Shown: positions 27,011 through 36,261 of the stretch, in pieces
Layout: each line of letters starts with the position of its first letter
How positions within the stretch are numbered: position 1 is the first letter of the stretch
NCBI RefSeq assembly: GCF_900130025.1
Contig: NZ_FQXR01000014.1
Location: 1-64,000, forward strand
Direction of reading: 5' to 3'
Length of the DNA: 64,000 nt
From: Sporanaerobacter acetigenes DSM 13106
GTDB taxonomy: Bacteria; Bacillota; Clostridia; Tissierellales; Sporanaerobacteraceae
Made by a program: the position numbers and the translations under genes
The notes under the pieces: model-generated
What the model was told of the DNA's origin: nothing
What the model saw: only the letters and a program-made list of their open reading frames with translations
Database searches by the model: none

Positions 27011-28464
27011 AAATCATCAAAGACGCAGGAAACAATGAAATAGTAAAAGAAGAAGTTAAAACCCCAGAAATAAAAGTAGAAAAAGATGATGATATTTATG
27101 ATGTAATAGTTATAGGTGGAGGACCAGCTGGATATGTAGCAGCTATAAGAGCAGCTCAACTAGGTGGAAAAGTTGCAATAGTAGAAAAAAGTTTATTGGG
27201 TGGAACTTGTTTAAATAGAGGATGTGTACCAACTAAGACTTATCTTAAGAATGCTGAAATAGTTGAAGAAATAAAGGCTGCAGGAAGAAGAGGAGTTGTT
27301 TTGGAAAACTCCAATGTAAGTGTAGATATGGATAGAACTGTTGAACTAAAAAATGAAGTAGTTATGACCTTGACTAATGGTGTAGTAGGACTTTTGAAAA
27401 GCAATGGAATAGCTATATACAAAGGCATAGGAAAAATAACTAAAGATAAAAAAGTATCTATAAACGATAGTGAAATCATTGAAGGAAGAAAGATTATTTT
27501 AGCAGGTGGTTCAAAAGCAGCTAAAATAAAAATTCCAGGAATAGAAAGCAGATTGGTTTTGACAAGTGATGAAATGCTTAACTTAAAAGAAGTTCCAAAG
27601 GAATTGGCAGTTATCGGCGGAGGGGTCATAGGTGTAGAATTGGGATTAGCTTTTAATTCTTTTGGAAGCCATGTAACAATCGTTGAAATGATGGATAGAA
27701 TAGTACCAAATATGGACAAAGATGTATCTACAGCGCTACATGATGCGTTGACTAGCAAAGGAATAGAAATTCATACTTCTACTAAGTTAAATGAGATAAT
27801 TGAAAAAGATGGAAAACTCACATTGAAATTAGAAGGAAAAGAAGATTTAGTAGTAGACAAAGCACTATTATCCATAGGAAGAGTCCCAGATTTAGCAGGT
27901 ATGGGAGAAGTTGAGTTTGAAATGGAAAGAGGAAGAATAAAAGTAAACGATTATATGGAAACTAGTGTAGAAGGAGTTTATGCACCGGGAGATATAAATG
28001 GCAGAAAGATGCTTGCTCATGCAGCTTTCAAAATGGGTGAAGCAGCTGCAATAAACGCTATGGGTGGAAGCGAAAAGGTAAAATTGGGCAATACACCAGC
28101 TGCTATTTATACTATGCCAGAAGCATCTTCAGTAGGACTTACTGAAGACGAGGCAAGAGAAAAATATGATATTTCTGTTGGTAAATTCACATTTATAGGA
28201 AATGGAAGAGCATTGGCTTCAGGACAAACTACAGGTTTTGTTAAAGTTATAGTAGACAAAAAATATGGAGAAATATTGGGGGTTCACATGGTAGGACCTG
28301 GGGTAGCAGAAATGATAAATGAGGCAGCAGCTCTTATGGAAATGGAAATTACAGTACATGAAGTTCTACAAACAGTTCATGGACATCCAACATATTCTGA
28401 AGCTTTTGTAGAAGCTTGTGCTGATACACTAGGAAAGGCAATACATTTACCTAAAAAAAATTAG
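26770..28464 (+). CDS. acoL: Dihydrolipoamide dehydrogenase (E3) with N-terminal lipoyl domain
   Basis: 564 residues. Residues 1-80 are a lipoyl domain (Lys in IMTDKVNM) almost identical to that of AcoC. From about 112 the protein is a full flavoprotein: DVIVIGGGPAGYVAAIRAAQ for FAD, the redox disulfide in GGTCLNRGCVPTK, the NAD site VIGGGVIGVELGLAF, APGDING, and the C-terminal HGHPTYSEAF with the catalytic His-Glu pair. It reoxidises dihydrolipoamide with NAD. E3 with its own lipoyl arm is known from clostridial acoL and some pdhD. It begins with GTG after AAAGGAGGG. Confidence 0.92.
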   Translation: MATEVIMPKAGMDMQEGQIIKWYKKEGEYVEQGEVLLEIMTDKVNMEVEAETSGYLLKILKHDGETVPVITTIGYLGEKGEIIKDAGNNEIVKEEVKTPEIKVEKDDDIYDVIVIGGGPAGYVAAIRAAQLGGKVAIVEKSLLGGTCLNRGCVPTKTYLKNAEIVEEIKAAGRRGVVLENSNVSVDMDRTVELKNEVVMTLTNGVVGLLKSNGIAIYKGIGKITKDKKVSINDSEIIEGRKIILAGGSKAAKIKIPGIESRLVLTSDEMLNLKEVPKELAVIGGGVIGVELGLAFNSFGSHVTIVEMMDRIVPNMDKDVSTALHDALTSKGIEIHTSTKLNEIIEKDGKLTLKLEGKEDLVVDKALLSIGRVPDLAGMGEVEFEMERGRIKVNDYMETSVEGVYAPGDINGRKMLAHAAFKMGEAAAINAMGGSEKVKLGNTPAAIYTMPEASSVGLTEDEAREKYDISVGKFTFIGNGRALASGQTTGFVKVIVDKKYGEILGVHMVGPGVAEMINEAAALMEMEITVHEVLQTVHGHPTYSEAFVEACADTLGKAIHLPKKN

Positions 28465-28480
28465 CCTATATTATTTTCAA

Positions 28481-28538
28481 AGCCTTTCAGGTTTATATAT
28501 TATAAAATAGCTTATATAAACTTGAAAGGTTTTTTTAA
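28481..28538 (+). terminator. Terminator of the aco operon
   Basis: CCTTTCAGGTTTATATA pairs with TATATAAACTTGAAAGG, followed by TTTTTTT. Confidence 0.85.
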
Positions 28539-28557
28539 GAACATTTATACAGAGACT

Positions 28558-28586
28558 TTGCTTTTTAGAAAAATATAGTTTATAAT
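28558..28586 (+). promoter_or_regulatory. Sigma-A promoter of the lipoate ligase gene
   Basis: TTGCTT (28558-28563), 17-base spacer, TATAAT (28581-28586). The implied start near 28593 rules out the ATG at 28591 as initiation codon. Confidence 0.68.
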
Positions 28587-28626
28587 TTTTATGAATCAAT
28601 TAAAAAATATATTTGGAGGTAAACCC

Positions 28627-29616
28627 ATGATTTATATAAAAAATGACTGCAATAAACCTCAATTTAATTTAGCACTAGAAGAATATGTGTTTAACTATTT
28701 AGATCAATTTGATGAAATATTTTTATTGTGGATAAACGAGCCTACTATTGTAGTTGGGAAACATCAAAATACTATTGAGGAGATAAACATTCAATATGTC
28801 AAAGAAAATAATATCAATGTAGTTAGAAGACTTTCAGGTGGTGGAGCTGTTTATCACGATTTAGGCAATTTAAATTATACTATAATATCTAAAAACAAGG
28901 ATTCCAATGGCTTTGATTTTAAAACTTTTTCTCAACCTGTAATAGAAGTATTAGCTGATTTAGGTATACATGCAGAATTTACTGGGAGAAATGATATAGT
29001 TATAGATGGTAAAAAGTTCTGTGGAAATGCTCAATATATGAGAAAGGGAAGAGTACTTCATCATGGTGCTATACTTTTTGATGTAGAATTGGATGTTCTA
29101 GCTAAAGCTCTAAAAGTATCACAAGATAAAATAGTATCTAAAGGAGTCAAATCAGTAAGGAGCAGAGTCACAAATATAAAAGAACATTTAAAGGAAGATA
29201 TCACTATAGAAGATTTTAAAGAACTTCTTTTAAAACATATGTTTAAAGATAAAGAAGATATGGAAGTATATGAATTGACAGAAGAAGATTTAAAAAATAT
29301 TAATAAATTGATGGAAGAAAGATATATGACTTGGGATTGGGTTTATGGACAATCGCCAGAGTTCAATATAAGAAAAGACAGGAGATTTCCAAGTGGAAAG
29401 GTAGAAATACTTATAGATGTAGATAATGGATTTATCAAGGACATTAAATTTTATGGAGACTTTTTCGGTCATGGAGATTTGAAGGATGTAGAAGAAAAAC
29501 TAGTAGATATAAAATATAGTGAAGATGAAATAAATGAAGCACTAAAAAGCATTGATGTAGGTTACTATTTTTCAGGAATTTCTCAAGATGAACTTCTAAA
29601 AGCTATTATTGATTAA
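28627..29616 (+). CDS. lplA: Lipoate-protein ligase A
   Basis: 329 residues. The core has VGKHQNTIEEIN, the lipoate-binding RRLSGGGAVYHDLGNLNYT, GRNDIVIDGKKFCGNAQ and HHGAILFDVELD. It activates free lipoate with ATP and attaches it to lipoyl domains, here plausibly those of AcoC and AcoL directly upstream. The start at 28627 follows GGAGGT at 28615-28620. Confidence 0.93.
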   Translation: MIYIKNDCNKPQFNLALEEYVFNYLDQFDEIFLLWINEPTIVVGKHQNTIEEINIQYVKENNINVVRRLSGGGAVYHDLGNLNYTIISKNKDSNGFDFKTFSQPVIEVLADLGIHAEFTGRNDIVIDGKKFCGNAQYMRKGRVLHHGAILFDVELDVLAKALKVSQDKIVSKGVKSVRSRVTNIKEHLKEDITIEDFKELLLKHMFKDKEDMEVYELTEEDLKNINKLMEERYMTWDWVYGQSPEFNIRKDRRFPSGKVEILIDVDNGFIKDIKFYGDFFGHGDLKDVEEKLVDIKYSEDEINEALKSIDVGYYFSGISQDELLKAIID

Positions 29617-29623
29617 AGGCGTC

Positions 29624-29653
29624 TTGACAAATTGATAGCTTTTGATGTATCAT
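29624..29653 (+). promoter_or_regulatory. Promoter of the ileS T-box transcript
   Basis: TTGACA (29624-29629), 18-base spacer, TATCAT (29648-29653). Confidence 0.65.
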
Positions 29654-29659
29654 TATTCA

Positions 29660-29920
29660 AAATGGAATTTCATATTTAATAGCCTTGATGAGGAGAGTAA
29701 TAAAAGGGATTGCTTACAGAGAAATGATCATTTGGTGAAAGATTGTTGCTTAACTTTTATGAAAATCGCCTCTAAGCTGGATGTTCGAAAATACATAGTA
29801 GGGCATCTCGTGTTTTCACGTTATGATTTAATGAGAGATAAGGTATATACTTATAATATGGGTGGTACCACGGCATGTTCGTCCCTATTTGTCACAAAAT
29901 GACATAGGGACGTTTGTTTT
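29660..29920 (+). promoter_or_regulatory. T-box leader, isoleucine
   Basis: The T-box sequence GGGTGGTACCACGG lies at 29860-29873 and is followed by a terminator (CGTCCCTAT...ATAGGGACG, 29880-29912, then TTTGTTTT). Stem I elements include GATGAGGAGAGTAATAAA near 29687 and AGAGAAATGATCATTTGGTGAAAG. The likely specifier is ATC at 29765-29767 in AAAATCGCCTCTAAGC, an isoleucine codon, matching ileS downstream. Uncharged tRNA-Ile should allow read-through. A short open frame inside this leader (29642-29902) is not a gene. Confidence 0.93.
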
Positions 29921-29964
29921 GCCACTAAAATTAAAATTAATAAAATATAGAGAGGATGAAAAAA

Positions 29965-32900
29965 ATGGCTTTTAAAGAATTATCAAATTTGCCAGTAAAG
30001 GATAGAGAAAGTCAAATATCAGATTACTGGAATGAGATAAATTTACTTGAAAAGAGTATAAACTCTAGAGATGAAGACAATCAGTTCGTATTTTTTGAAG
30101 GACCTCCAACAGCCAATGGAAAGCCTGGTATTCACCATGTTATGGCTAGAACTCTAAAGGATGTTGTGTGTAGATACAAGACTATGGAGGGGTATCAAGT
30201 AAAAAGAAAAGCTGGATGGGATACTCATGGTCTTCCAGTAGAAATTGAAGTAGAAAAACAACTCAAGCTAAATAAAAAGCAAGATATTGAGGACTATGGA
30301 ATTGAAAAATTTAACAAACAATGCAAAGAATCAGTTTTCAAATATGAAAGCTTATGGCGTGAAATGACTAAGAGAATGGCCTATGAAATAGATTTAGACC
30401 ATCCATATATTACCTTGGACAATGACTATATTGAATCTGTATGGTGGATACTTGATAAGTTTTTCAAAGAAGGATACATCTATGAAGGGCACAAAATACT
30501 TCCTTATTGTTCAAGATGTGGAACTGGTCTTGCTTCTCATGAAGTAGCTCAAGGTTATGAAGAGATAAAAACAGAAACTGTAATAGTTAAGTTCAAGAGA
30601 AAAGATAAGGATGAATATTTCTTGGCATGGACTACTACTCCTTGGACATTGCCAAGCAATGTGTGCTTAACTGTGAATCCAGAAGAAACTTATATAAAAG
30701 TTAAGCAAAATGATGAAATATACTATGTAAGTAAAACTTTAGCCAATAAAGTGCTAGGGGATGAATATGAAGTTCTTGAAGAAATGAAAGGTAAAGATTT
30801 GGAATATGTAGAGTATGAACAACTTATACCTTTTGTTAAAACCAATGAGAAAGCCTTTTTCGTTACTGTAGCTGATTATGTAACTACTGAAGATGGCACT
30901 GGAATAGTTCACTCTGCTCCTGCCTTTGGTGAAGATGACTACAATACAGGTGTTAGATATAAATTGCCAGTTCTTAAACCTGTAAATGAAGAAGGAAAGT
31001 TTACAGAAACCCCTTGGAAAGGGAAATTTGTCATGGATGCAGATTCAGAAATCATTCAGTGGTTGAGAGAAAATGGAAAGCTATTTAGAAAAGAAAAAAT
31101 GCTACACAATTATCCTCATTGTTGGAGATGTCATACACCATTATTATACTATGCAAAGCCTAGTTGGTATATTGAAATCACTAAGCTTAAAGATAAACTT
31201 ATTGAAAACAACAATGGCGTAGAATGGTATCCAGCTTTTGTAGGAGAAAAGAGATTTGGAAATTGGCTAGAAAACTTAAATGATTGGGCTATTTCAAGAA
31301 CTAGATATTGGGGAACACCTTTAAATATTTGGAGATGTGATGATTGTGGTCATACTACAAGTATAGGTTCGAGAAGTGAATTGGCAGAAAAGGCCATAGA
31401 AAATATAGATGAAAATATAGAACTTCATAGACCTTATGTAGATGATGTTCATATAAAATGTGAAAAATGTGGTGCTACTATGACCAGAGTTAAAGATGTA
31501 GTAGACGTATGGTTTGACAGTGGTTCTATGCCATTTGCTCAGCATCACTATCCATTTGAAAACAAAGAAAATTTTGACAAACTATTTCCTGCAGATTTCA
31601 TATGCGAAGGAATAGATCAAACTAGAGGTTGGTTTTATTCACTACTTGCTATATCTACTTTTGTCACAGGCAAATCTCCATACAAGAGAGTACTTGTGAA
31701 CGATCTTGTGTTAGATAGAGAAGGTAGGAAGATGTCTAAATCAAAGGGAAATACAGTGGATCCATTTAGTCTATTTGATAAATATGGAGCAGATGCTCTA
31801 AGATGGTATATACTTTATGTATCACCACCATGGACTCCAACTAAATTTGATGAAGAAGGTATAAAAGAGGTAGAAAGCAAATTCTTTAGAACTATAAGAA
31901 ATGTATACAATTTCTTCACTCTTTATGCAAATACAGATGAAATTGATCCAAGAGAGTTCAATGTAGAACATAATGATAGACCAGAGTTAGATAGATGGTT
32001 ACTTTCTAAATATAATAGTTTACTTAAAGATTTAGAAGAAGATATGAATCAATATGATTTGACAAGGGCTGTAAGGAGAATTCAAGAATTTGTCAATGAG
32101 GATTTATCCAACTGGTATATTAGACGTTCAAGAAGAAGATTTTGGGCTACAGAATTGGATGAAGATAAGAAAGCTGTATATAAGACTACTTATGAAGTTC
32201 TTGTAGGATTGAGTAAGATTGTAGCACCTTTTGTACCATTTACAGCTGAAGAAATGTATAGAAATTTGACAGGAGAAATGTCTGTGCATTTAGATAATTA
32301 TCCAAAGACTAATGAAGATTTGATAGATTTAAGACTTGAAGAGAAGATGGATTTAGTCAGAGATTTAGTAGGGCTTGGCAGAGCTTCAAGAGAAGCAGCT
32401 AAGATAAAAGTACGTCAACCTTTAAGTGAAGTTCTAATTGATGGGAAATATGAAGAGCTCATAGGAGATTTGGTGCCACTTATAAAAGAAGAATTAAATG
32501 TAAAAGAAGTAGTATTTGAAAAAGATTTATCTCAGTTTATGAACTATACTTTGAAGCCAAACTTCAAAGTAGCAGGACCAGTATTAGGACCAAAGATAAA
32601 AGCTTTTGGGAAGGCACTAAATGAAGTAGATGCTCATGAAACAGTTGAAACATTAGAAAGAGAAGGAAAAATCACTTTGAATTTAGGTGGAGAAGATGTA
32701 GAAATAGAAAAGGATTTTGTCATGGTGACTATTTCTTCAAAAGAAGGTTTTGATGTAGCTATGGAAAACAACTTGTTTGTAATTCTTGATACGACTTTGA
32801 CTCCTGAATTAATCAATGAAGGATATGCAAGAGAGTTTATATCTAAAATTCAACAGATGAGAAAGAACAATGGATATGAAATGTTAGACAATATAAACAT

Positions 32901-33066
32901 ATATTATGATGGAGATAAGGATATAGAAGCAGCTATAAATTTCTATAGAGAATATATAATGAAAGAAACATTGGCAGTTTCCATAGAAAAAGTAAATGAT
33001 GATTCCTTTGAAAGACAAGATTTAAATGGTCATGAAACAGGAATCAAATTGAGAAAAGTAGAATAA
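29965..33066 (+). CDS. ileS: Isoleucyl-tRNA synthetase, type-2-like
   Basis: 1033 residues, cytoplasmic class I synthetase joining isoleucine to tRNA-Ile, with an editing domain (WTTTPWTLPSN). The HIGH-type motif reads GPPTANGKPGIHHV and KMSKS is KMSKSKGNTVDPF. Length and the GIHH signature fit the eukaryote-like type 2 enzymes, which in other bacteria are associated with natural mupirocin resistance. Cys pairs at CSRCG, CWRCH, CDDCG and CEKCG suggest bound zinc. The start at 29965 is preferred over 29956 because AGAGAGG (29949-29955) abuts the upstream ATG. Confidence 0.95.
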   Translation: MAFKELSNLPVKDRESQISDYWNEINLLEKSINSRDEDNQFVFFEGPPTANGKPGIHHVMARTLKDVVCRYKTMEGYQVKRKAGWDTHGLPVEIEVEKQLKLNKKQDIEDYGIEKFNKQCKESVFKYESLWREMTKRMAYEIDLDHPYITLDNDYIESVWWILDKFFKEGYIYEGHKILPYCSRCGTGLASHEVAQGYEEIKTETVIVKFKRKDKDEYFLAWTTTPWTLPSNVCLTVNPEETYIKVKQNDEIYYVSKTLANKVLGDEYEVLEEMKGKDLEYVEYEQLIPFVKTNEKAFFVTVADYVTTEDGTGIVHSAPAFGEDDYNTGVRYKLPVLKPVNEEGKFTETPWKGKFVMDADSEIIQWLRENGKLFRKEKMLHNYPHCWRCHTPLLYYAKPSWYIEITKLKDKLIENNNGVEWYPAFVGEKRFGNWLENLNDWAISRTRYWGTPLNIWRCDDCGHTTSIGSRSELAEKAIENIDENIELHRPYVDDVHIKCEKCGATMTRVKDVVDVWFDSGSMPFAQHHYPFENKENFDKLFPADFICEGIDQTRGWFYSLLAISTFVTGKSPYKRVLVNDLVLDREGRKMSKSKGNTVDPFSLFDKYGADALRWYILYVSPPWTPTKFDEEGIKEVESKFFRTIRNVYNFFTLYANTDEIDPREFNVEHNDRPELDRWLLSKYNSLLKDLEEDMNQYDLTRAVRRIQEFVNEDLSNWYIRRSRRRFWATELDEDKKAVYKTTYEVLVGLSKIVAPFVPFTAEEMYRNLTGEMSVHLDNYPKTNEDLIDLRLEEKMDLVRDLVGLGRASREAAKIKVRQPLSEVLIDGKYEELIGDLVPLIKEELNVKEVVFEKDLSQFMNYTLKPNFKVAGPVLGPKIKAFGKALNEVDAHETVETLEREGKITLNLGGEDVEIEKDFVMVTISSKEGFDVAMENNLFVILDTTLTPELINEGYAREFISKIQQMRKNNGYEMLDNINIYYDGDKDIEAAINFYREYIMKETLAVSIEKVNDDSFERQDLNGHETGIKLRKVE

Positions 33067-33088
33067 AATTTATTTCTAGTATCGAAAT

Positions 33089-33134
33089 AAATGTGATATA
33101 ATTATTAGGATAGATGTTAAACATCTATCCTAAT
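33089..33134 (+). promoter_or_regulatory. Extended -10 promoter overlapping a 31-bp palindrome
   Basis: TGATATAAT (33094-33102) is an extended -10 element. Its predicted start falls inside ATTAGGATAGATGTT-A-AACATCTATCCTAAT (33104-33134), two perfect 15-base arms. It could be a repressor site for the peptidase gene, a 5' mRNA hairpin, or a weak ileS terminator. A related sequence lies at 36164-36200. Confidence 0.55.
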
Positions 33135-33152
33135 TTACAAGGGGGTGTTTTG

Positions 33153-34661
33153 ATGGAAAGACTTTTAGATATGGCTAAAAAGTTAGATGAAATGGAGACA
33201 AATATAAGTAAACTTACGTGGGTTCAATATACTGCAGGATATGATTTTGGCATAGAAGAAGCATATAAGAAAATGAACGAATTTTTGGAAGATAAGAAAA
33301 ACTATGAATTGGTTCTTGAGTACAAGGGAAAAGATTTGAATCCAGAGGATAAAAGAAGAGTTGAAATTGTATATAATATGATTAAACCATATCATTTAAG
33401 CAAAGAATTAAATGATTTAAATTTAGAAATCCAAAAAAAGACCAACGAACTTTCTATGATACTTAATACCTTTAGATTTAAAATAGACGGAAAAGAAGTT
33501 TCTAGTGTAGAAATAGCTCAAATACTTTCCAATGAGGAAGATAGAGATTTAAGAAAAAAGGCATATTTTGCAAGAAACCAAATAAATAAACCTCTTGCTG
33601 ATGGAGGATTTATAGATTTAATCAATTTAAGAAAAGAATATGCCAAAGCCTATGGAGATAAAAATTTTGTAGAGCATAAGTTAAAAATGAACGAACTATC
33701 TCCAAGTATTTTTGACAATTGGAAAGAAGATTTAAATCCCTATATTGATACTTTAAACAATAAAAGAGGGGAATATGCTAGAAGATTCATAAGTGAAGAA
33801 GAACTTATGCCTTGGGATGGAGCTTATGTAAAATCTAAAATAGCTCCAGCACTTAATACTACCGTAGATATGTCAAAGTATTATGACTATGTGAGAAATT
33901 TCTTCCTAAATTTTGGCATAGATATTGATAAATTCAATATTACCTATGACATTTTTTCAAGAAAAAATAAATCAGAATGGGGATACAATTTCCCTATAAA
34001 AAATGGAGTAGATTCAAGGATACTTGCCAATGTGAAAAACAAATATCATGAATACGGAGTACTTCTTCATGAAACAGGTCATGGAGTGCATTCATTTTTA
34101 TTGGATCCAGAAGAAATCATTCTAAATGCTGGGGTCAGTGGAATAGTCACAGAAGGAATAGCAAATTTATTTGGTGGGTTTTTGTATGATGAATTGTTCT
34201 ATAAGAATTTCTTTGATAGTTCAGTAAAAGAGCAATTTGAAGAAATGCAAGAATATGAGAAACTTGATTATCTAAGATTTGTAGGAGATATTTTCCTTGA
34301 TCATGAATTGTATAAAAATGATATAAAATCTCTAGATGATATATATAATCTATATTTTAAATTAAATGGAGAATTGTTTGGAGATAAACCATATAATGAA
34401 GAACCACCTTTTGCATATAGAATTCACTATACAACACATCCAATATATATGCACAATTATTTCATGGGAGATGTAACCTGTGAAATGCTCAAAAAAGTAT
34501 TTTATAAAAAATACAATGTAAATTCAGTTGCTGAAAAACCAAAAGAATTTGGGGATTTTCTCATAAATGAAGTGATAAGACCATCTGGATTATATAAATA
34601 TGAAGAATTGTTTGAAAGAATAAGCGGAGATAAATTTTCACTTAAATGGTATTTAGAATAA
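33153..34661 (+). CDS. M3-family (oligoendopeptidase F-like) metallopeptidase
   Basis: 502 residues. The zinc motif LLHETGHGVHSFLLD (HExGH) with a downstream glutamate in GIVTEGIANLFGG marks peptidase family M3. No signal peptide, so it probably degrades short peptides in the cytoplasm. The protein is somewhat shorter than classical PepF (about 600 residues). The ATG at 33153 follows GGGGG with 7-base spacing; an upstream in-frame start at 33114 lies inside the palindrome and is unlikely. Confidence 0.87.
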   Translation: MERLLDMAKKLDEMETNISKLTWVQYTAGYDFGIEEAYKKMNEFLEDKKNYELVLEYKGKDLNPEDKRRVEIVYNMIKPYHLSKELNDLNLEIQKKTNELSMILNTFRFKIDGKEVSSVEIAQILSNEEDRDLRKKAYFARNQINKPLADGGFIDLINLRKEYAKAYGDKNFVEHKLKMNELSPSIFDNWKEDLNPYIDTLNNKRGEYARRFISEEELMPWDGAYVKSKIAPALNTTVDMSKYYDYVRNFFLNFGIDIDKFNITYDIFSRKNKSEWGYNFPIKNGVDSRILANVKNKYHEYGVLLHETGHGVHSFLLDPEEIILNAGVSGIVTEGIANLFGGFLYDELFYKNFFDSSVKEQFEEMQEYEKLDYLRFVGDIFLDHELYKNDIKSLDDIYNLYFKLNGELFGDKPYNEEPPFAYRIHYTTHPIYMHNYFMGDVTCEMLKKVFYKKYNVNSVAEKPKEFGDFLINEVIRPSGLYKYEELFERISGDKFSLKWYLE

Positions 34662-34683
34662 AAAACGAATTAAAAATTAGACA

Positions 34684-34734
34684 AAGCAACCTAGAACATA
34701 AGTAGCCTATACTTAGTTCTAGGTTGTTTTTCAT
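34684..34734 (+). terminator. Terminator after the M3 peptidase gene
   Basis: AACCTAGAAC pairs with GTTCTAGGTT, followed by GTTTTTC. Confidence 0.78.
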
Positions 34735-34775
34735 TTATACAAAGAAATATGTCTAAAAATCGCAAAAGAAAGATG

Positions 34776-34803
34776 TTGAAAAAATATTTATTTAATGTAT
34801 AAT
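34776..34803 (+). promoter_or_regulatory. Promoter of a decayed gene
   Basis: TTGAAA (34776-34781), 16-base spacer, TATAAT (34798-34803), upstream of the broken gene starting at 34874. Confidence 0.5.
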
Positions 34804-34873
34804 TTAGATAAATACAGTAATAGCCATATTATACTTAGATATCCATATAAGAATTAAATAGGAGGGGATTCCA

Positions 34874-35453
34874 TTGGGAAAAATAATTTATGCAAGTGGC
34901 TTTGTTAAAAATGTTTATAAATATAAATATGTGTAGAATGTAATTTTAGAGTTATCTACATCAAAAAAGAAAATTTTCATAAAAATTGCTAATATATGCA
35001 TACATTTTAGGTTATTGACAATTTGATACTGAATATATACCTGAAATTAGCCATACAGGGTTTAGTTCTGATTTTGGTGTTAAAAAGTGGGTTATAAAAG
35101 TTGATTACGATGCAAAGTGTTATGAAGTTGGTGATTTAAAGAGTTTAGGTAACCATTATGTTTATGCATATTCAGATTATCAATACCACCCTGAAATCGG
35201 GATGGGAGATTATATGCTTTTGATGATTAGAATTCGTGAAAATGGAAGTGTAAGTAAGGAAATTACGAGCTTTAGTAGTGCTCATAGAGACAAAATCATA
35301 AGTCCTTCGACTTATATATATTTAGAAAAGGGATCAAGTCAATCACCTGTAATAAATGCTAAAAGTAATGAAGGGGTAGAAGTTATATTATGCTTTAATA
35401 ATAGGGATTTTGGAATTGTTAATTCATTAGATATTTTAGAAGGTTATTTTTAA
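34874..35453 (+). pseudogene. Broken gene of unknown function
   Basis: A TTG at 34874 behind an excellent GGAGGGG opens a frame (MGKIIYASGFVKNVYKYKYV) that stops after 20 codons. A second frame, shifted relative to the first, is open from about 35019 to 35453. It reads as ordinary protein (IPEISHTGFSSDFGVKKW, DYDAKCYEVGDLKSLGNHYV, then GDYMLLMIRIRENGS) well upstream of its first ATG at 35202. The simplest reading is one former gene with lost sequence or frameshifts between 34940 and 35020. I do not recognise the family. Translation from 35202 or 35214 as a short protein cannot be excluded. Confidence 0.6.
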
Positions 35454-35490
35454 TTGCCAATAAAACATCAAAATACAAGGAGGCGAAATT

Positions 35491-36165
35491 ATGGGGAAAA
35501 GACATAAAGTGATACTTGTAAGTGTTTTAGTTATTACAGCAATTTTAGTATCTGCAATAGCTATAAGTACAAATACAGATACAAAAAATATGTCGGAGGA
35601 AGATATACTTGAAATAGCTAAAAAAGTCAGTGGGAAATACGAGCTTTTAAAGGATGATACTGTAATAGCAGTAGTTAATGGGCAAGAAGTATATAAGGGA
35701 GAACTTGAATATAGAAAGGCTTTATATGATGCAAACAATCAATTCAAAGGACCAGATGATTACAAAACACCTTTTGAAAAGATTGCTCTAGAAAAATACG
35801 AAAAGCATTATGCAGGAAAAAATAATATTAAGGTAACAGAAGAAGAGGTAGCAAAGGAGATAACTGAGGAAAAAGAAGAGTTATTTAAAGATGATGATTT
35901 TCTAGATTAATATATGGAAAATTTAGGATTGACACAAGAACAATATTGGAATGAATATAGACCAATTGAAATTGAAAGATATTTAACTCATTTAAAGGTT
36001 ATAAATCATATATATGAAAATGATTTGGGAAAGGTAGGGCTAACGAAAGAAGAAGTGGATACAATGGAGAATGAAAATTATGTTATTGACAAAATAGAAG
36101 AATATCTAAAAAGTCAGATAGATATAGAATATATGGATAGTGAACTAGAAAAAATGCTAAAATGA
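35491..36165 (+). pseudogene. SurA-N-like secreted/anchored chaperone gene split by one stop codon
   Basis: Two frames (35491-35910, 139 residues; 35914-36165, 83 residues) are in the same reading frame, separated only by TAA (35908-35910) and one Tyr codon. Read through, they give about 224 residues: an N-terminal membrane segment (VILVSVLVITAILVSAIAI), then a SurA N-terminal-like region (DTVIAVVNGQEVYKGELEYRKALY ... LGLTQEQYWNEYRPIEIERYL). This family has an extracytoplasmic peptidyl-prolyl isomerase/chaperone flavour. A single base change explains the break; a sequencing error or read-through is possible. RBS AGGAGG is intact. Confidence 0.75.
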
Positions 36166-36261
36166 ATGTGATATAAATAATTGGCATAGATGCTAAACAT
36201 ACTTTTTAAAAATTAAAAGAGCTGAAAATAAATCTCATTTTCAACCCTTTAAAGGTTTAAA

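Noticed and set aside
29642-29902. Open frame of 86 codons upstream of ileS
   Set aside because: It lies wholly inside the isoleucine T-box leader, has no ribosome site and its composition is dictated by the RNA structure.
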